Made by a program: the position numbers and the translations under genes. A stretch of 44,836 bases of DNA from Halioglobus japonicus (GTDB taxonomy: Bacteria > Pseudomonadota > Gammaproteobacteria > Pseudomonadales > Halieaceae): contig CACSIL010000053.1 of the NCBI GenBank assembly GCA_902705825.1, positions 179,590-224,425 of the forward strand. Reading direction: 5' to 3'. Shown in pieces: positions 23,224 to 33,715 of this stretch (position 1 is its first letter; each line of letters begins with the position of its first letter). Under the pieces are notes generated by a model, which saw nothing but the letters and a program-made list of their open reading frames with translations, was not told where the DNA came from and did no database searches.

Positions 23224-23406
23224 TCAGGGCTCTTTGCGTGGCGCTTCGGTGCTGGCGTCTTCGCTCGACGCGGCCTCGGGCTCAGAAACAGTGGGCGGTA
23301 CCGGGGGTGTTTCTTCCGGCGGCATATACAGCGGCCCTGTCTGACCACATCCGGAGAGGATGACAAACGCGACAGCGGGCAACAACTTTGAAATGTAATA
23401 ATTCAT
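23224..23406 (-). CDS. lptM: LptM (YifL-type) lipoprotein
   Basis: 60 residues from the ATG at 23406 (MNYYISKLLPAVAFVI). The lipobox LSGC is followed by GQTGPLYMPP, the invariant LptM/lipoprotein_20 motif (C-GQ-GPLYLP). The tail is rich in Pro, Glu, Ser and Ala. LptM assists disulfide maturation of the LPS translocon LptD at the outer membrane. It heads the lysA-dapF operon as in most gammaproteobacteria. An in-frame extension to 23433 lacks support because a TATAAT box overlaps that region. Confidence 0.9.
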   Translation of the reverse strand: MNYYISKLLPAVAFVILSGCGQTGPLYMPPEETPPVPPTVSEPEAASSEDASTEAPRKEP

Positions 23407-23433
23407 GATTAAATTCCGGGCAATGGTGTACAA

Positions 23434-23463
23434 ATTATACTGCCCGCTAGTAAGCAGTGCGAA
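23434..23463 (-). promoter_or_regulatory. sigma-70 promoter of the lptM-lysA-dapF operon
   Basis: Minus-strand TATAAT (23439-23434) is a perfect -10 box, with TTCGCA (23463-23458) 18 bases upstream as a fair -35. The predicted start near 23427 gives a leader of about 20 bases before the lptM ATG. Confidence 0.75.
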
Positions 23464-23511
23464 CAGCCCTTATCATTGAATTGTGCACACTTTGCTGGAA
23501 CCCCCCTTGTG

Positions 23512-23847
23512 ATGACCGAATCAATGATGACCGAATCAGAATTCAATGAGTTGATAGAGCAGACCTTTGACGCGCTGGAAATGGCGCTGGATGAGGTCGA
23601 TGCGGATATCGACTATGAAACATCCGGCGGTGTGCTCACCGTTATTTTTGAGAATACCACGCGCCTGGTGTTCAGCCGTCAGCCACCGACGCGGCAGTTA
23701 TGGCTGGCCGCTCGCTCCGGCGGTTTCCACTTCGCCTATGACGAAGAGGCTGGCGACTGGCGCGATACACGCGCAGGAAACCGGTTTCAGCCCTTTGTGG
23801 TGCAGCAGATGCAGGAACAGGGAGGGATTCATTTTGCCTGGCTATAA
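23512..23847 (+). CDS. cyaY: iron donor protein CyaY (bacterial frataxin)
   Basis: 111 residues from the ATG at 23512. The acidic first helix (FNELIEQTFDALEMALDEVDADIDYE) and the beta-sheet signature RQLWLAARSGGFHF and GDWRDTRAG are frataxin hallmarks. CyaY binds iron and modulates IscS-driven Fe-S assembly. The start region is a tandem 15-base duplication, so ATGACCGAATCA occurs twice and translation could begin at 23512, 23524 or 23527. It is transcribed divergently from lptM. Confidence 0.93.
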   Translation: MTESMMTESEFNELIEQTFDALEMALDEVDADIDYETSGGVLTVIFENTTRLVFSRQPPTRQLWLAARSGGFHFAYDEEAGDWRDTRAGNRFQPFVVQQMQEQGGIHFAWL

Positions 23848-24856
23848 AGTTATACGCGGCGTGTCGCGAAAGTACACACAGCGCGCGGGGTTGTGTTGTG
23901 TGGCGGTTCTGGCTGCACTGCCTGCCGTTGCCGATGAGCCACTGTATGTTAAAAACCTGAGCCCGGTGGCCGGGCTGATCGGCCTGCCTTCGCAGCGCGA
24001 TGCCGCTACCACGCCACAAGGTGAGTGGGCTGTAGCGCTGCACGGTAGCCTCGCCAATCACTATGTTAATGAAAGTCACGCCACGGAATTTCTCAATTTT
24101 GACGGTGAAACAGGGCGCGTCGCACTGGAGCTTCGCTATGGCATCGCGCCGGACTGGGATCTGCAATTGGAAGTCCCCTGGCTGGATCAGAGCGGTGGAG
24201 ATCTCGATGGCATCATCGACGATTGGCACGACCTCTGGGGTATGTCCGATGGCGGGCGCTCTAATGTGCCACGCGACGTACTGGATTATCGCTATAGCTC
24301 TACCAAAGGCGGTTTTTCGCTGCAGGACGACTCCTCCGGTATCGGCGATGTCAGCCTGGCTGTTAACTACGCGCTCTACCGCGATGAGAACTCCACCGTC
24401 AGTGCGGCGCTGGGCTACAAATTCGGCACCGGAGACGACAAGGATTTTTTAGGCAGCGGCGCGGATGACGCCTATATCGCCCTGCGCTTTTCCGGAGAGC
24501 AGCTGTCAGACCTGCCCCTGAGCTGGCACGGCCAGGTGGGTTATCTGCGCGCGGGTGACAGCGATGTGCTGGAAGGGCTGCAGGAGAATAACCTGTGGTT
24601 TGCCGGGCTGGCCGTGGACTGGCGGTTTGCCCAGGATTGGTCGTTGATTGCCCAGCTGGACAGCCACGCGGCGCCGCTGGACAGCTCACTCACCGGCGTG
24701 GGTGATGACGCTGTGATGGGGACGCTGGGCACGCGCTGGTACTTCGCGCCCAACTGGTCAGTGGATATCAGTATCATCGAGGATATACGTGTGGAGACCG
24801 CCCCCGACGTGACCTTTCAGGCCAGCGTGCGCTACCGCTCTAAAGCCGGCAGCTAA
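23834..24856 (+). CDS. DUF3187 family outer-membrane-type protein
   Basis: 340 residues. The start is a TTG at 23834 with GGAGGG seven bases upstream, overlapping the cyaY end by 14 bases. An N-terminal signal sequence (VAVLAALPAVA-DE) precedes the DUF3187 opening PLYVKNLSPVAGLIGLPSQR. The rest alternates hydrophobic residues in beta strands and ends VTFQASVRYRSK, consistent with an outer-membrane beta-barrel. Function is unknown. Longer frames reaching back into cyaY are overlaps, not N-terminal extensions. Confidence 0.82.
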   Translation: MPGYKVIRGVSRKYTQRAGLCCVAVLAALPAVADEPLYVKNLSPVAGLIGLPSQRDAATTPQGEWAVALHGSLANHYVNESHATEFLNFDGETGRVALELRYGIAPDWDLQLEVPWLDQSGGDLDGIIDDWHDLWGMSDGGRSNVPRDVLDYRYSSTKGGFSLQDDSSGIGDVSLAVNYALYRDENSTVSAALGYKFGTGDDKDFLGSGADDAYIALRFSGEQLSDLPLSWHGQVGYLRAGDSDVLEGLQENNLWFAGLAVDWRFAQDWSLIAQLDSHAAPLDSSLTGVGDDAVMGTLGTRWYFAPNWSVDISIIEDIRVETAPDVTFQASVRYRSKAGS

Positions 24857-24889
24857 ACCGGCCTGCGGGCGACGCCCCATCCGGTATTG

Positions 24890-26287
24890 CTAGCGCGCCG
24901 CCAAACGGTCACGGGCGCGCTGGGCCGCAGCGACAACCTGCTCTGGCGCTGTCCCGCCCAGATGATTCCGGGCTGCCACCGAACCCTCCAGCGTTAGTAC
25001 TTCGAAGACATCCTCCGCGATATCCGCACAGAAGCCCTGCAACGTGGCCAGGCTCATTTCTGCCAGATCCTGGCCATTGGCGACACCGTGGGCAACCGCC
25101 TTGCCGACCACCTCGTGGGCGTCCCGAAAGGGCAGGCCCAGTCTTACCAGATAGTCTGCCAGATCCGTGGCGGTGGAGAACCCGCGCAGTGCCGCCTCGC
25201 GCATGGCCTCATTTTTGGGTTTGATGGCCGGCACCATATCGGCAAAAGCGCGCAGGCAGTCATACACTGTGTCGATGGTATCGAACAACGGCTCCTTGTC
25301 CTCCTGGTTGTCCTTGTTGTAGGCCAGTGGTTGACTCTTCATCAACGTCAGCAGGGAAATGAGATGACCGTTCACCCTGCCCACCTTGCCACGCACCAAT
25401 TCCGGTACATCCGGATTCTTTTTCTGCGGCATGATGGACGAGCCAGTGCAAAAACGGTCGGGCAGCTCAATAAAATTGAACTGCGCCGATGCCCACAGCA
25501 CGAGCTCTTCAGACATACGCGATAAATGCGTTAGCAGGAGCGCAGCAAACGAACAGAATTCGATGGCGAAATCCCGATCTGAAACCGAATCCAGCGAGTT
25601 TTCCGTCGGCTTATCAAAGCCCAGCGCCGCCGCCGTGTGCGCGCGATCTATCGGATAGGTGGTGCCCGCCAGCGCAGCGGCACCCAGTGGCGACTGGTTG
25701 AGGCGCGCGCGACAATCCATCAAGCGCCCGTAGTCGCGCTCCAGCATTTCATTCCAGGCCAGCAGGTGATGGCCAAACACCACCGGCTGGGCCGTCTGTA
25801 AATGGGTGAAGCCCGGCATGATAGTGGTGCTGTTATCCGCCGCCAGCCCGACAGTGCCCTGCTGCAGACGGCTCAGCTCGCCGGCGATGCTATCGATGGC
25901 CGCGCGCAGATGAAGGCGGATATCCGTGGCCACCTGGTCATTGCGGGAGCGCCCCGTGTGCAGCTTTTTCCCGGTGTTCCCGATCAACTGGGTCAGGCGC
26001 GCTTCGATGTTCATGTGCACGTCTTCCAGTTCGATCGACCACTGGAAGCTGCCGTCGCTGATCTCCTGCTGCACCTGCGCGAGGCCGCCCTCGATCTCCC
26101 TGAGCTCTGCCTCGCTGAGTACCCCAACGCTATGCAACATCCGGGCGTGAGCGAGCGACCCGGCAATATCCTCTGCCGCCATGCGCTGGTCGAACGTCAC
26201 CGACGCGGTGAATCGTTGTACAAAAGCGTCGGTAGCCTCAGTGAAGCGGCCGCCCCAGAGCTTGCTGGTGTCTTTTTCTGTGGTCAT
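24890..26287 (-). CDS. argH: argininosuccinate lyase
   Basis: 465 residues, fumarase/aspartase superfamily. It has the signature [12 protein letters not shown] with the catalytic serine loop, [12 protein letters not shown] near residue 110 and HLQTAQPV containing the catalytic His. It cleaves argininosuccinate to arginine and fumarate as the last step of arginine synthesis. Length is normal. A -10-like TATACT (26330-26325, minus strand) lies upstream. In Pseudomonas algZ-algR follow in the intergenic position toward hemC; they are absent here. Confidence 0.97.
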   Translation of the reverse strand: MTTEKDTSKLWGGRFTEATDAFVQRFTASVTFDQRMAAEDIAGSLAHARMLHSVGVLSEAELREIEGGLAQVQQEISDGSFQWSIELEDVHMNIEARLTQLIGNTGKKLHTGRSRNDQVATDIRLHLRAAIDSIAGELSRLQQGTVGLAADNSTTIMPGFTHLQTAQPVVFGHHLLAWNEMLERDYGRLMDCRARLNQSPLGAAALAGTTYPIDRAHTAAALGFDKPTENSLDSVSDRDFAIEFCSFAALLLTHLSRMSEELVLWASAQFNFIELPDRFCTGSSIMPQKKNPDVPELVRGKVGRVNGHLISLLTLMKSQPLAYNKDNQEDKEPLFDTIDTVYDCLRAFADMVPAIKPKNEAMREAALRGFSTATDLADYLVRLGLPFRDAHEVVGKAVAHGVANGQDLAEMSLATLQGFCADIAEDVFEVLTLEGSVAARNHLGGTAPEQVVAAAQRARDRLAAR

Positions 26288-26501
26288 TGTCCTGTAGGTT
26301 CCATGGTAGAGCTTAAAGCCGCGCAGTATACCAGTTCATCGAGTGCTTCTTATAGCAGCGTGAGGTGGCGTCGAGATTGCCTGGATGGCGATAGCGCGTC
26401 GCCACCCGCGCCTGCACATGGAGGGTTCACCGCTGTCTCTCCGGCTCGGCTGCAGCGCAGCAGATCAACCAGGTCTTTCCGACGGAAACCTCAATAGTCG
26501 C

Positions 26502-26525
26502 TGATACCACGCCCGACTGGTATCA
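26502..26525 (+). promoter_or_regulatory. perfect inverted repeat over the hemC -10 region
   Basis: TGATACCA and TGGTATCA are perfect 8-bp inverted arms separated by 8 bases. The right arm overlaps a -10-like TATCAT at 26521-26526, and the ATG of hemC is 30 bases further on. It looks like an operator for a dimeric regulator. The rest of the 268-base argH-hemC gap holds no gene that I can see, only a GGTGGCG/CGCCACC pair around 26365-26407. Confidence 0.45.
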
Positions 26526-26555
26526 TTGCCCACAGCAAATAATGGAATCCCAAGC

Positions 26556-27488
26556 ATGCCGCGCAAACTGACCATCGCCACCCGGGAGAGCCCTCTGGCT
26601 CTGTGGCAAGCAGAATTTGTCCGTACCGCCTTGAAAGCGGCACACCCCGATCTCGATGTGCAATTATTGGGGATGACCTCGCGCGGTGACCAGTTGCTGG
26701 ATTCACCGCTCTCGAAACTGGGCGGCAAGGGTTTGTTCGTCAAAGAGCTGGAGCAGGCCCTGCTTGATGGCAGCGCCGATATCGCCGTGCATTCAATGAA
26801 AGATGTGCCCATGGAATTTCCGCCGGGGTTAGGCCTGGGCGTGATCTGTGAGCGCGAAGACCCATCCGATGCGTTTGTTAGCAACCAGTTCGCATCGCTG
26901 GATGCGCTTCCCGCCGGCAGTATTGTTGGCACATCAAGCCTGCGCCGCGAGTGCCAGTTGCGTGAGCGGCGCCCGGATCTGGTTGTCAATTTCCTGCGTG
27001 GGAACGTCAATAGCAGGCTGCGCAAACTGGATGACGGTGAATATGACGCCATCATTCTGGCCACAGCGGGCCTGATGCGGCTGGGGTTTGATGAGCGCAT
27101 TACGCAGCGTATGGCCGTTGCTGATTCACTGCCGGCGGGTGGTCAGGGCGCTGTGGGTATAGAGCTGCGCAGTGAGGATGCCGAAGTTCTGGCGCTGCTG
27201 GCGCCGCTGCATCACACAGCCACTGCGGCACGGGTCACTGCAGAGAGGGCGATGAATCGCCGTCTGGAAGGTGGTTGTCAGGTGCCGATAGCCTGTTATG
27301 CCGAGCTGTCGGATGATGGCCAGCAGCTTTCTCTGCGCGGCCTGGTGGGCAGGCCCGATGGCACCCTGATATTGCGCGCTGCGGCAGTGGCGCAAGCCTC
27401 AGATGCAGAGCAGCTGGGTGTCGATGTGGCCGAGAATTTATTGCAGCAGGGTGCGGCGGACATTCTGGCAGAGGTCTATGGCCGATAG
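26556..27488 (+). CDS. hemC: hydroxymethylbilane synthase (porphobilinogen deaminase)
   Basis: 310 residues from ATG 26556, giving [20 protein letters not shown], the canonical start. It has the ATRxSxLAL motif, the loop SMKDVP, GTSSLRR for substrate binding and the dipyrromethane cofactor cysteine in LEGGCQVPI. It polymerises four porphobilinogens for tetrapyrrole synthesis in the cytoplasm. It is followed by hemD, which overlaps its end by 11 bases. A TTG-initiated extension from 26526 is not conserved-looking. Confidence 0.96.
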   Translation: MPRKLTIATRESPLALWQAEFVRTALKAAHPDLDVQLLGMTSRGDQLLDSPLSKLGGKGLFVKELEQALLDGSADIAVHSMKDVPMEFPPGLGLGVICEREDPSDAFVSNQFASLDALPAGSIVGTSSLRRECQLRERRPDLVVNFLRGNVNSRLRKLDDGEYDAIILATAGLMRLGFDERITQRMAVADSLPAGGQGAVGIELRSEDAEVLALLAPLHHTATAARVTAERAMNRRLEGGCQVPIACYAELSDDGQQLSLRGLVGRPDGTLILRAAAVAQASDAEQLGVDVAENLLQQGAADILAEVYGR

Positions 27489-28269
27489 AAATGACAGCGC
27501 AGTGCGCGGTGTACTGGTCACGCGCCCGCTTGGGGATGCCGCGGACACTTTGTGCGCGGCCGTTGAGGCAGCTGGTTACAAGGCGCACAGCCAACCGCTG
27601 ATCGAATTGAACGGTCTGCCTGAGCTTCCGCCAGCCCTGCGCCATATGGTGCTGGATCTGGACCAGTACCAACATATTATTTTCATCAGTGCCAATGCCG
27701 TTCGATTTGGTATGGAGGCGGTGACAGATCACTGGCCGCAGTTGCCGGTGGGTATTAACTGGTATGCCGTCGGCGCTGCTACCGCGCGGGGCCTGGAAGA
27801 ATTCGGTATCCACGCGGTTACGCCGGGAAGCGACATGACCAGTGAAGGGTTGCTGGCGCTGCCCTATCTGCGCAATGTCGAAGGCCAGCGCGTGTTAATC
27901 ATCAAGGGCGAAGGCGGGCGCCATGCGCTGCGCACAGAGCTTTTACATCGCGGAGCGCTGGTCGATGAGCTGGCCTGTTACCGCCGCGCTCTACCCAATT
28001 TACCCGAGGGTTCGCTGGCCCAGCGCTTAGAGCAATGGGAAATTGATGTTATTTTACTTAGCAGTGGAGAGGGGCTGGCTAATCTGCTGCTATTGCTTAG
28101 CCCGGCGGAAACCACTAAGTTAAAAGCCGTCGGTCTGATAGTACCGTCAGGACGCGTGGCCCAGATGGCCCGCGAAGCCGGTTTCGATCAAGTAGTGACG
28201 GCAGAGAATGCCTCGGATGCAGAAATGCTGCGCGCCCTGCAGCAATGGCGACCCAGCTGTGGAGAATAA
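27478..28269 (+). CDS. hemD: uroporphyrinogen-III synthase
   Basis: 263 residues. HemD is poorly conserved, but [22 protein letters not shown] at the start, [22 protein letters not shown] and [17 protein letters not shown] match the two-lobed HEM4 fold. It closes and inverts ring D of hydroxymethylbilane. The ATG at 27478 lies inside the last codons of hemC in another frame, indicating coupling. It is followed 3 bases later by hemX. Confidence 0.93.
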   Translation: MADRNDSAVRGVLVTRPLGDAADTLCAAVEAAGYKAHSQPLIELNGLPELPPALRHMVLDLDQYQHIIFISANAVRFGMEAVTDHWPQLPVGINWYAVGAATARGLEEFGIHAVTPGSDMTSEGLLALPYLRNVEGQRVLIIKGEGGRHALRTELLHRGALVDELACYRRALPNLPEGSLAQRLEQWEIDVILLSSGEGLANLLLLLSPAETTKLKAVGLIVPSGRVAQMAREAGFDQVVTAENASDAEMLRALQQWRPSCGE

Positions 28270-28272
28270 GAA

Positions 28273-29424
28273 GTGAGTGAACCCGAATCAAAAAACCTGG
28301 CACAGCCTGAGGAGAGGTCAGATACCGTGGCATTTGCAGAAGAATTGAGCGGTCAGCCCGCGAAAAAATCGGGTGGGGTGTCAGCAGCTATTGCGTGGTT
28401 GGCACTGTTGCTCGTTCTCGTCCTGGCGGGCGCTGCGGCATGGGTGCTGCGTGAGGGGCAGGCCCGCGAGACGGCCATGACGGATCGCCTGACAGCGCTG
28501 GAGGCCGCAACCGGACAAAAGCAAGCCAATCTGGATGCGTTGACGAATCGCTGGAACAAACAGTTGAATTCCGGTGTGGATGGCGTAAAGGCTGCCCTGG
28601 ACGAGCAGCTTGCCAAGCTGGCCGGTGAGCTGAAATCCGTGGAAGCGCAACTGGCGGATCAGCAGCAGGAATTGGCGGACCAACAGAAGGAAATGGCGCG
28701 CTTTAGCGTCAGTGATCGTGAGAGCTGGCTGCTGGCAGAAACGGGCCACCTGTTGCGCCTGGCCAATCAGCGCTTGGTAATGGCCGGTGACCCGGTTGCC
28801 TCCCTGGCACTGCTCAACGGTGCCGATGCGGTGCTGCGTGATCTCAATGATCCTGGCCTGCACGCCGTGCGCGCTGCTGTTGCCGCTGAAATTGCGGCCC
28901 TGCGCGCGATGCCAAAGGTGGATGTGCAAGGTATTTACCTGCGTCTGGCGGCATTGATAGAGCAGGCCGATAAACTGGTGATATTCCAGTTTAAAGAACG
29001 CGAATCGGAACCTCGTCAGGAGGCATCTGGCGATTGGCGCGAACGCCTTTACCATGGCTATGAAGCGGCGCTGTCGAAGCTCTCGGATTACATCATCATT
29101 CGCCGGCGCGATGTGCCGATGCAGGCCCTGATGGACCCGCAGTGGGAGGGGCTGGTACGGCAGAATTTACGCATGTTGTTGGAGCAGGCCCAGATCGCCC
29201 TGCTCTCGGGCAATCAAGCGCTGTATGAGGCCAGTTTGACGCAGGCGCAGCAGTGGCTGCTGCACTTCCAGGACGCGGATCCGGTCGCAGCAAAAGCCAT
29301 TGGTTCGCAAATAAAACAGCTCTCGACTCTCACTATACAGGTGCCTCAGCCCGATATTTCCCGCTCGCAACAGGCGTTGCAAGCGGCTATTGAGAAGCGT
29401 GCACAAACCGGAGGCGAGCAGTAA
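28273..29424 (+). CDS. hemX: HemX-like inner-membrane protein
   Basis: 383 residues from a GTG. A cytoplasmic N-terminus with Pro, Glu and Gln is followed by one membrane helix (about 36-58, AAIAWLALLLVLVLAGAAAWVL) and a coiled coil (about 70-140, with QLADQQQELADQQKEMARF). The periplasmic C-terminal domain has the family motif AETGHLLRLANQRL. Often mis-annotated as uroporphyrinogen-III methyltransferase, it lacks the SAM-binding domain. It is conserved between hemD and hemY; its exact function is unclear. Confidence 0.9.
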   Translation: MSEPESKNLAQPEERSDTVAFAEELSGQPAKKSGGVSAAIAWLALLLVLVLAGAAAWVLREGQARETAMTDRLTALEAATGQKQANLDALTNRWNKQLNSGVDGVKAALDEQLAKLAGELKSVEAQLADQQQELADQQKEMARFSVSDRESWLLAETGHLLRLANQRLVMAGDPVASLALLNGADAVLRDLNDPGLHAVRAAVAAEIAALRAMPKVDVQGIYLRLAALIEQADKLVIFQFKERESEPRQEASGDWRERLYHGYEAALSKLSDYIIIRRRDVPMQALMDPQWEGLVRQNLRMLLEQAQIALLSGNQALYEASLTQAQQWLLHFQDADPVAAKAIGSQIKQLSTLTIQVPQPDISRSQQALQAAIEKRAQTGGEQ

Positions 29425-29426
29425 CC

Positions 29427-30665
29427 ATGCGTAAATTATTCGCCATCGCACTTGTCGCATTGCTGCTGGGTGTGGGCATTGTCGCCATTATCAAAACCGA
29501 TCCCGGCTATGTATTGATGGCCTACGGCAACTACACACTGGAGGCCAGCTTGTGGATTGGCTTATTGCTGATCCTGCTGCTGGTCGTGCTGATTTTTCTG
29601 ATTCTGCGTCTGGTATATCAGGTTTTTAGCGGCCAGCGCACGCTGGTTTCCTGGTTGGGGGCGCGAAAAGTCAACAAAGCGCAGCGCCTCAGCGCGCGCG
29701 GAATGATCAGCTTTATCGAGGGCAACTGGCAGGTTGCGCGGCGTCAGTTGATACAGGGCGCCAAGCACAGCGAGGCGCCGTTGCAGAATTACTTGATGGC
29801 GGCCCGCGCCAGCGCGCAGCTGGATGACACGGACAAAGTTCACGAATATTTGCGCAGTGCTGGCGATGCAGATCCCGCGGCTGCGGTGGCGGTAGAGATA
29901 TCGCTGGCGGAAATGAAGCTACAGGCCGGGGAGTACAGTCAGGCCATAGCCGCGCTGCAGAACGCCACAGCTAACCCCGGTCAACACCCCTATGTGCTCA
30001 GTCTGCTATGTCAGGCGTATCAGGGCATGGGTGATTGGAAACAGTTGCTGGAATTATTGCCGCAATTACAGAAGCACAAGGTGCTGCCCAGCGCAGACTT
30101 TCAACAACTGGAATATCAGGTTTACCTTCACACACTGGAAAACGGCAGTGCTAATCTGGAGCAATTGCAGGGCATATGGAAAAAAATGCCCCGGCACTTG
30201 CAGGGTAATGCAGACCTTGTTGCGTTGTATGTTCGCGCACTGATTGCACTGTCAGATCACAGCACTGCAGAGAAAACCATACTGAAAGTGCTGAAGCACG
30301 AGTGGCAAATATCGTTGGTACGACTGTATGCCTATGTGCAGTCGGATACCGCCAAGCAACTGGCCAAGGCTGAATCCTGGCTCGAAGCTCATGCGGATGA
30401 GCCGCAACTTCTGCTCTGTCTGGGCCGGTTGTCGTCGCGTGATGAGCTGTGGGGCAAGGCGCGGGATTACTTTGAGAGTGCCTACCGACTGGAAAAAAGC
30501 GGTGAGGTTTGCGCGGAGTTGGGACGGTTGCTGGACGCCCTGGGCGAACCCACTGTGGCCGCTGCGTACTACCGCGAAGGGATATTGCTGCAGGAGGGCG
30601 ATTTGCCGGTACTGCCCAAGCCCGATAAGTTTGTCCATGACCCACGGGTTGTAGCCAGTCTGTAA
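29427..30665 (+). CDS. hemY: HemY-like TPR inner-membrane protein
   Basis: 412 residues. Two N-terminal membrane helices (about 5-25 and 42-64) are followed by helical TPR-like repeats (LNYLMAARASAQL-type; AALQNATANPGQHPYVLSLL). The conserved GNWQVARRQLIQGAKHSEAPLQNY block is the HemY_N signature. The gammaproteobacterial HemY is unrelated to the protoporphyrinogen oxidase of the same name; its role in heme synthesis is not settled. It is the last gene of hemCDXY and ends just before a terminator-like stem. Confidence 0.92.
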   Translation: MRKLFAIALVALLLGVGIVAIIKTDPGYVLMAYGNYTLEASLWIGLLLILLLVVLIFLILRLVYQVFSGQRTLVSWLGARKVNKAQRLSARGMISFIEGNWQVARRQLIQGAKHSEAPLQNYLMAARASAQLDDTDKVHEYLRSAGDADPAAAVAVEISLAEMKLQAGEYSQAIAALQNATANPGQHPYVLSLLCQAYQGMGDWKQLLELLPQLQKHKVLPSADFQQLEYQVYLHTLENGSANLEQLQGIWKKMPRHLQGNADLVALYVRALIALSDHSTAEKTILKVLKHEWQISLVRLYAYVQSDTAKQLAKAESWLEAHADEPQLLLCLGRLSSRDELWGKARDYFESAYRLEKSGEVCAELGRLLDALGEPTVAAAYYREGILLQEGDLPVLPKPDKFVHDPRVVASL

Positions 30666-30667
30666 CA

Positions 30668-30687
30668 GGCCAGTGAGCACACTGGCC
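30668..30687. terminator. bidirectional terminator-like hairpin between hemY and ubiD
   Basis: GGCCAGTG-AGCA-CACTGGCC is a perfect 8-bp stem with a tetraloop, placed between the convergent hemY and ubiD stops. T-runs on either side are poor (GCTTGTTC on plus, TGTTAC on minus), so termination may be partial. Confidence 0.6.
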
Positions 30688-30693
30688 GCTTGT

Positions 30694-32178
30694 TCAGAGC
30701 GTGATGCCTAGCTCGTCCCAGAGCTCATCTATACGCTGTTTGACAGCCTCGTCCATGACAATCGGTGACCCCCATTCCCGGGTGGTCTCTCCCGGCCACT
30801 TGTTGGTGGCGTCGAAGCCCACTTTTGAACCCAGACCGGATACGGGAGAGGCAAAGTCCAGATAGTCGATCGGCGTGTTTTCAATAAACACCGAGTCGCG
30901 CTCCGGGTCCATTCGCGTGGTCATTGCCCAGATGACATCCTTCCAGTCCCGTGCGTTCACATCTTCGTCCGTGACAATCACAAACTTGGTGTACATGAAT
31001 TGTCGTAGAAAGGACCAGACGCCCAACATGATGCGTTTGGCATGCCCCGGGTATTCCTTGCGCATGGTCACCACTGCCAGGCGATACGAGCAGCCTTCTG
31101 GCGGCAGATAAAAATCGACAATTTCCGGAAACTGCTTCTGCAGTATCGGAATAAAGACTTCATTCAGAGCCATGCCCAGTATCGCCGGCTCATCCGGTGG
31201 ACGCCCGGTATAGGTGCTGTGATAAATGGGTGATTCGCGGTGCGTAATTGCTGCCACGGTGAACACCGGAAAGCGCTCGACTTCATTGTAGTAGCCGGTG
31301 TGGTCGCCAAACGGCCCTTCATCGGCCATTTCACCAGGCTCTATATAGCCTTCCAGTATGTATTCTGCAGATGCAGGTACCTGCAAGCCATGCTCTTTGC
31401 AGGCAGTGGTAAAGCACTCGCCCACCTCTGTTTTACTACCGCGCAACAGCCCGGCAAAGGCGTACTCGGAAATGGCATCGGGAATAGGTGTCACCGCTGC
31501 CAGCGTTGTGGCCGGGTCAGTGCCCAGCGCCACCACAACCGGATAGCGCTCACCGGGGTGCTGGCGTTGCCATTCCCTGAAATCCAGCGCGCCACCGCGG
31601 TGTGACAACCAGCGCATAATCAATTTGTTACGCCCCACCAACTGCAGGCGATAGATCCCGAGATTTTGCCGCTCCTTGCCTGGCCCGCGGGTAATAACCA
31701 GTGGCCAGGTTACCAGCGGCCCGGCATCGCCCGGCCAGCATGTCTGGATAGGTAGTGTATAGAGATCGACATCCTCCCCTACCTTGGCGTGATACTGGCA
31801 GGATGGATTGCGCACCATTTTGGGCGCCATGTTCAACACCTGCTTCAGCAGTGGTGCCTTGTCCCAGATATCACGCATGCCTTTGGGGGCATCTGGCTGC
31901 CTAAGATAGGCAAGTATCTCGCCGATCTCGCGCAGGGCTGAAAGATCCTGTGCGCCCATGCCCAGCGCCACGCGCAGCTCCGTGCCGAACAGGTTGGCGA
32001 GTACCGGTGTGTTGTAGCCTTTGGGGTTTTCAAACAACAGTGCGGGGCCGCCGGCACGCAGTGTGCGGTCGGCGATTTCCGTCATTTCAAGGTGAGGGTC
32101 GACCTCTGTTTTGATGCGTACCAGCTCGCCGCGTTTTTCCAGTGCGTCGATAAAATCTCTGAGGTCAGTGTATTTCAC
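30694..32178 (-). CDS. ubiD: UbiD, 4-hydroxy-3-polyprenylbenzoate decarboxylase
   Basis: 494 residues, matching UbiD length. It begins [20 protein letters not shown], a near-consensus start, from a GTG codon. It contains [31 protein letters not shown] and the acidic residues of the prFMN/Mn site region (EVECFTTAC... and DEDVNARD). It decarboxylates 3-polyprenyl-4-hydroxybenzoate in ubiquinone synthesis, using prenylated FMN from UbiX. It is transcribed in the same direction as rho, 84 bases downstream of it. Confidence 0.96.
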   Translation of the reverse strand: MKYTDLRDFIDALEKRGELVRIKTEVDPHLEMTEIADRTLRAGGPALLFENPKGYNTPVLANLFGTELRVALGMGAQDLSALREIGEILAYLRQPDAPKGMRDIWDKAPLLKQVLNMAPKMVRNPSCQYHAKVGEDVDLYTLPIQTCWPGDAGPLVTWPLVITRGPGKERQNLGIYRLQLVGRNKLIMRWLSHRGGALDFREWQRQHPGERYPVVVALGTDPATTLAAVTPIPDAISEYAFAGLLRGSKTEVGECFTTACKEHGLQVPASAEYILEGYIEPGEMADEGPFGDHTGYYNEVERFPVFTVAAITHRESPIYHSTYTGRPPDEPAILGMALNEVFIPILQKQFPEIVDFYLPPEGCSYRLAVVTMRKEYPGHAKRIMLGVWSFLRQFMYTKFVIVTDEDVNARDWKDVIWAMTTRMDPERDSVFIENTPIDYLDFASPVSGLGSKVGFDATNKWPGETTREWGSPIVMDEAVKQRIDELWDELGITL

Positions 32179-32262
32179 GATACTGTGTACCCGTTAGCGT
32201 TTAACGATCGAATCTACGCTTTGAGTGATGGCGGCCGCAGTGTTCTGAATCGAGCTGAAGCG

Positions 32263-33531
32263 CTATTTGCGCTTCATGGATTTAAAGAACTCATCGTTGG
32301 TCTTGGTTTCCTTGAGCTTGTCCGACAAGAACTCAATCGCGGGCGTATCTTCCATCCCGTGCAGCAACTTGCGCAGAATCCACATGCGCTGCAGTTCGTC
32401 TTCAGCGGTGAGCAATTCCTCGCGCCGTGTGCCGGAGCGGCGAATATTGATAGCGGGGTAGATGCGCTTTTCTGCGATTTTGCGATCGAGGTGTAATTCC
32501 AGGTTACCTGTACCTTTGAATTCTTCGTAAATCACTTCGTCCATCTTCGAGCCGGTATCGATAAGAGCCGTTGCGATGATAGACAGGCTGCCGCCTTCCT
32601 CAATATTACGCGCTGCACCAAAAAAGCGTTTGGGGCGTTCCAGCGCATGCGCGTCAACACCACCTGTCAGCACTTTTCCGGAACTGGGAATGACTGTGTT
32701 GTAGGCGCGGGCCAGACGGGTGATGGAATCGAGCAGAATCACCACGTCCAATTTGTGTTCTACCAGTCGTTTTGCCTTCTCGATCACCATGTCGGCAACC
32801 TGCACATGGCGTGAGGGCGGCTCATCGAACGTGGAGGCCACGACCTCAGCACCGCGAATACCCACCGAGCGCTGCATCTCTGTCACTTCTTCCGGACGCT
32901 CATCGATCAGCAATACGATGATGTAACACTCTGGGTTGTTGGTGATAATCGCCTGGGCGATGTTCTGCATCATGATGGTTTTGCCCGCTTTGGGCGGCGC
33001 CACCAGCAACCCGCGCTGGCCTTTTCCGATGGGCGATACCAGGTCGATAATACGCCCGGTTAAATCCTCGGTGCTGCCGTTGCCCGTTTCCAGTGTCAGG
33101 CGCTCGTCAGGAAACAGTGGGGTGAGGTTTTCGAAAAGAATTTTGTGCTTGGAGTTTTCTGGTCGGTCGAGGTTGACCTTATCTATTTTCAGCAGCGCGA
33201 AGTAGCGTTCACTGTCTTTTGGTGGCCGAATCTTGCCGGAGATTGTGTCCCCAGTGCGCAGATTAAATCGGCGAATCTGACTGGGTGAGACATAGATGTC
33301 ATCGGGGCCTGCCAGATAGGAGCTGTCGGCAGAACGCAGGAAACCAAAGCCATCCTGCAAAATTTCGAGTACGCCGTCGCCGTAGATATCTTCGCCGCTT
33401 TTGGCGTGGTGTTTGAGCACCGCAAAAATAATATCCTGCTTGCGTGAGCGGGCCATATTGTCCAGGCCCATCTCTTTAGCGATATCGATGATTTCTTGGG
33501 TAGATTTGGTCTTGAGGTCAGTTAGATTCAT
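32263..33531 (-). CDS. rho: transcription termination factor Rho
   Basis: 422 residues from ATG 33531 ([20 protein letters not shown]), matching standard Rho. The RNA-binding cold-shock domain contains [13 protein letters not shown] and [11 protein letters not shown]. The ATPase has Walker A APPKAGKT, Walker B VVILLDS, Q-loop and R-loop regions. Rho is a hexameric RNA helicase that loads on C-rich RNA. The ribosome site is weak and the leader of over 100 bases has no ORF. It may act in this window on the C-rich pilin leader. Confidence 0.97.
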   Translation of the reverse strand: MNLTDLKTKSTQEIIDIAKEMGLDNMARSRKQDIIFAVLKHHAKSGEDIYGDGVLEILQDGFGFLRSADSSYLAGPDDIYVSPSQIRRFNLRTGDTISGKIRPPKDSERYFALLKIDKVNLDRPENSKHKILFENLTPLFPDERLTLETGNGSTEDLTGRIIDLVSPIGKGQRGLLVAPPKAGKTIMMQNIAQAIITNNPECYIIVLLIDERPEEVTEMQRSVGIRGAEVVASTFDEPPSRHVQVADMVIEKAKRLVEHKLDVVILLDSITRLARAYNTVIPSSGKVLTGGVDAHALERPKRFFGAARNIEEGGSLSIIATALIDTGSKMDEVIYEEFKGTGNLELHLDRKIAEKRIYPAINIRRSGTRREELLTAEDELQRMWILRKLLHGMEDTPAIEFLSDKLKETKTNDEFFKSMKRK

Positions 33532-33715
33532 ATGAAAGACAAGTGTGCATGAGTGATTATGGGGAGGAATCGGATGTAACCGAACGCTGATTGGCGCTGC
33601 CAACAAATATTAGCTTTAACGTGGGTTGCAGAGTTTTTTTATGGCACAGGAATGTGCGACGTTTTGGAATGTAGCACGGCCCGTTAGGACCGTCTACCGA
33701 TTTTTTAGAGAATAA

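Noticed and set aside
26300..26500. Remnant of algZ or algR between argH and hemC
   Set aside because: All frames read; no response-regulator or sensor motif and only short frames.
28273..29424. Uroporphyrinogen-III C-methyltransferase activity for HemX
   Set aside because: No SAM-dependent methyltransferase motif; the protein is a single-pass coiled-coil membrane protein.
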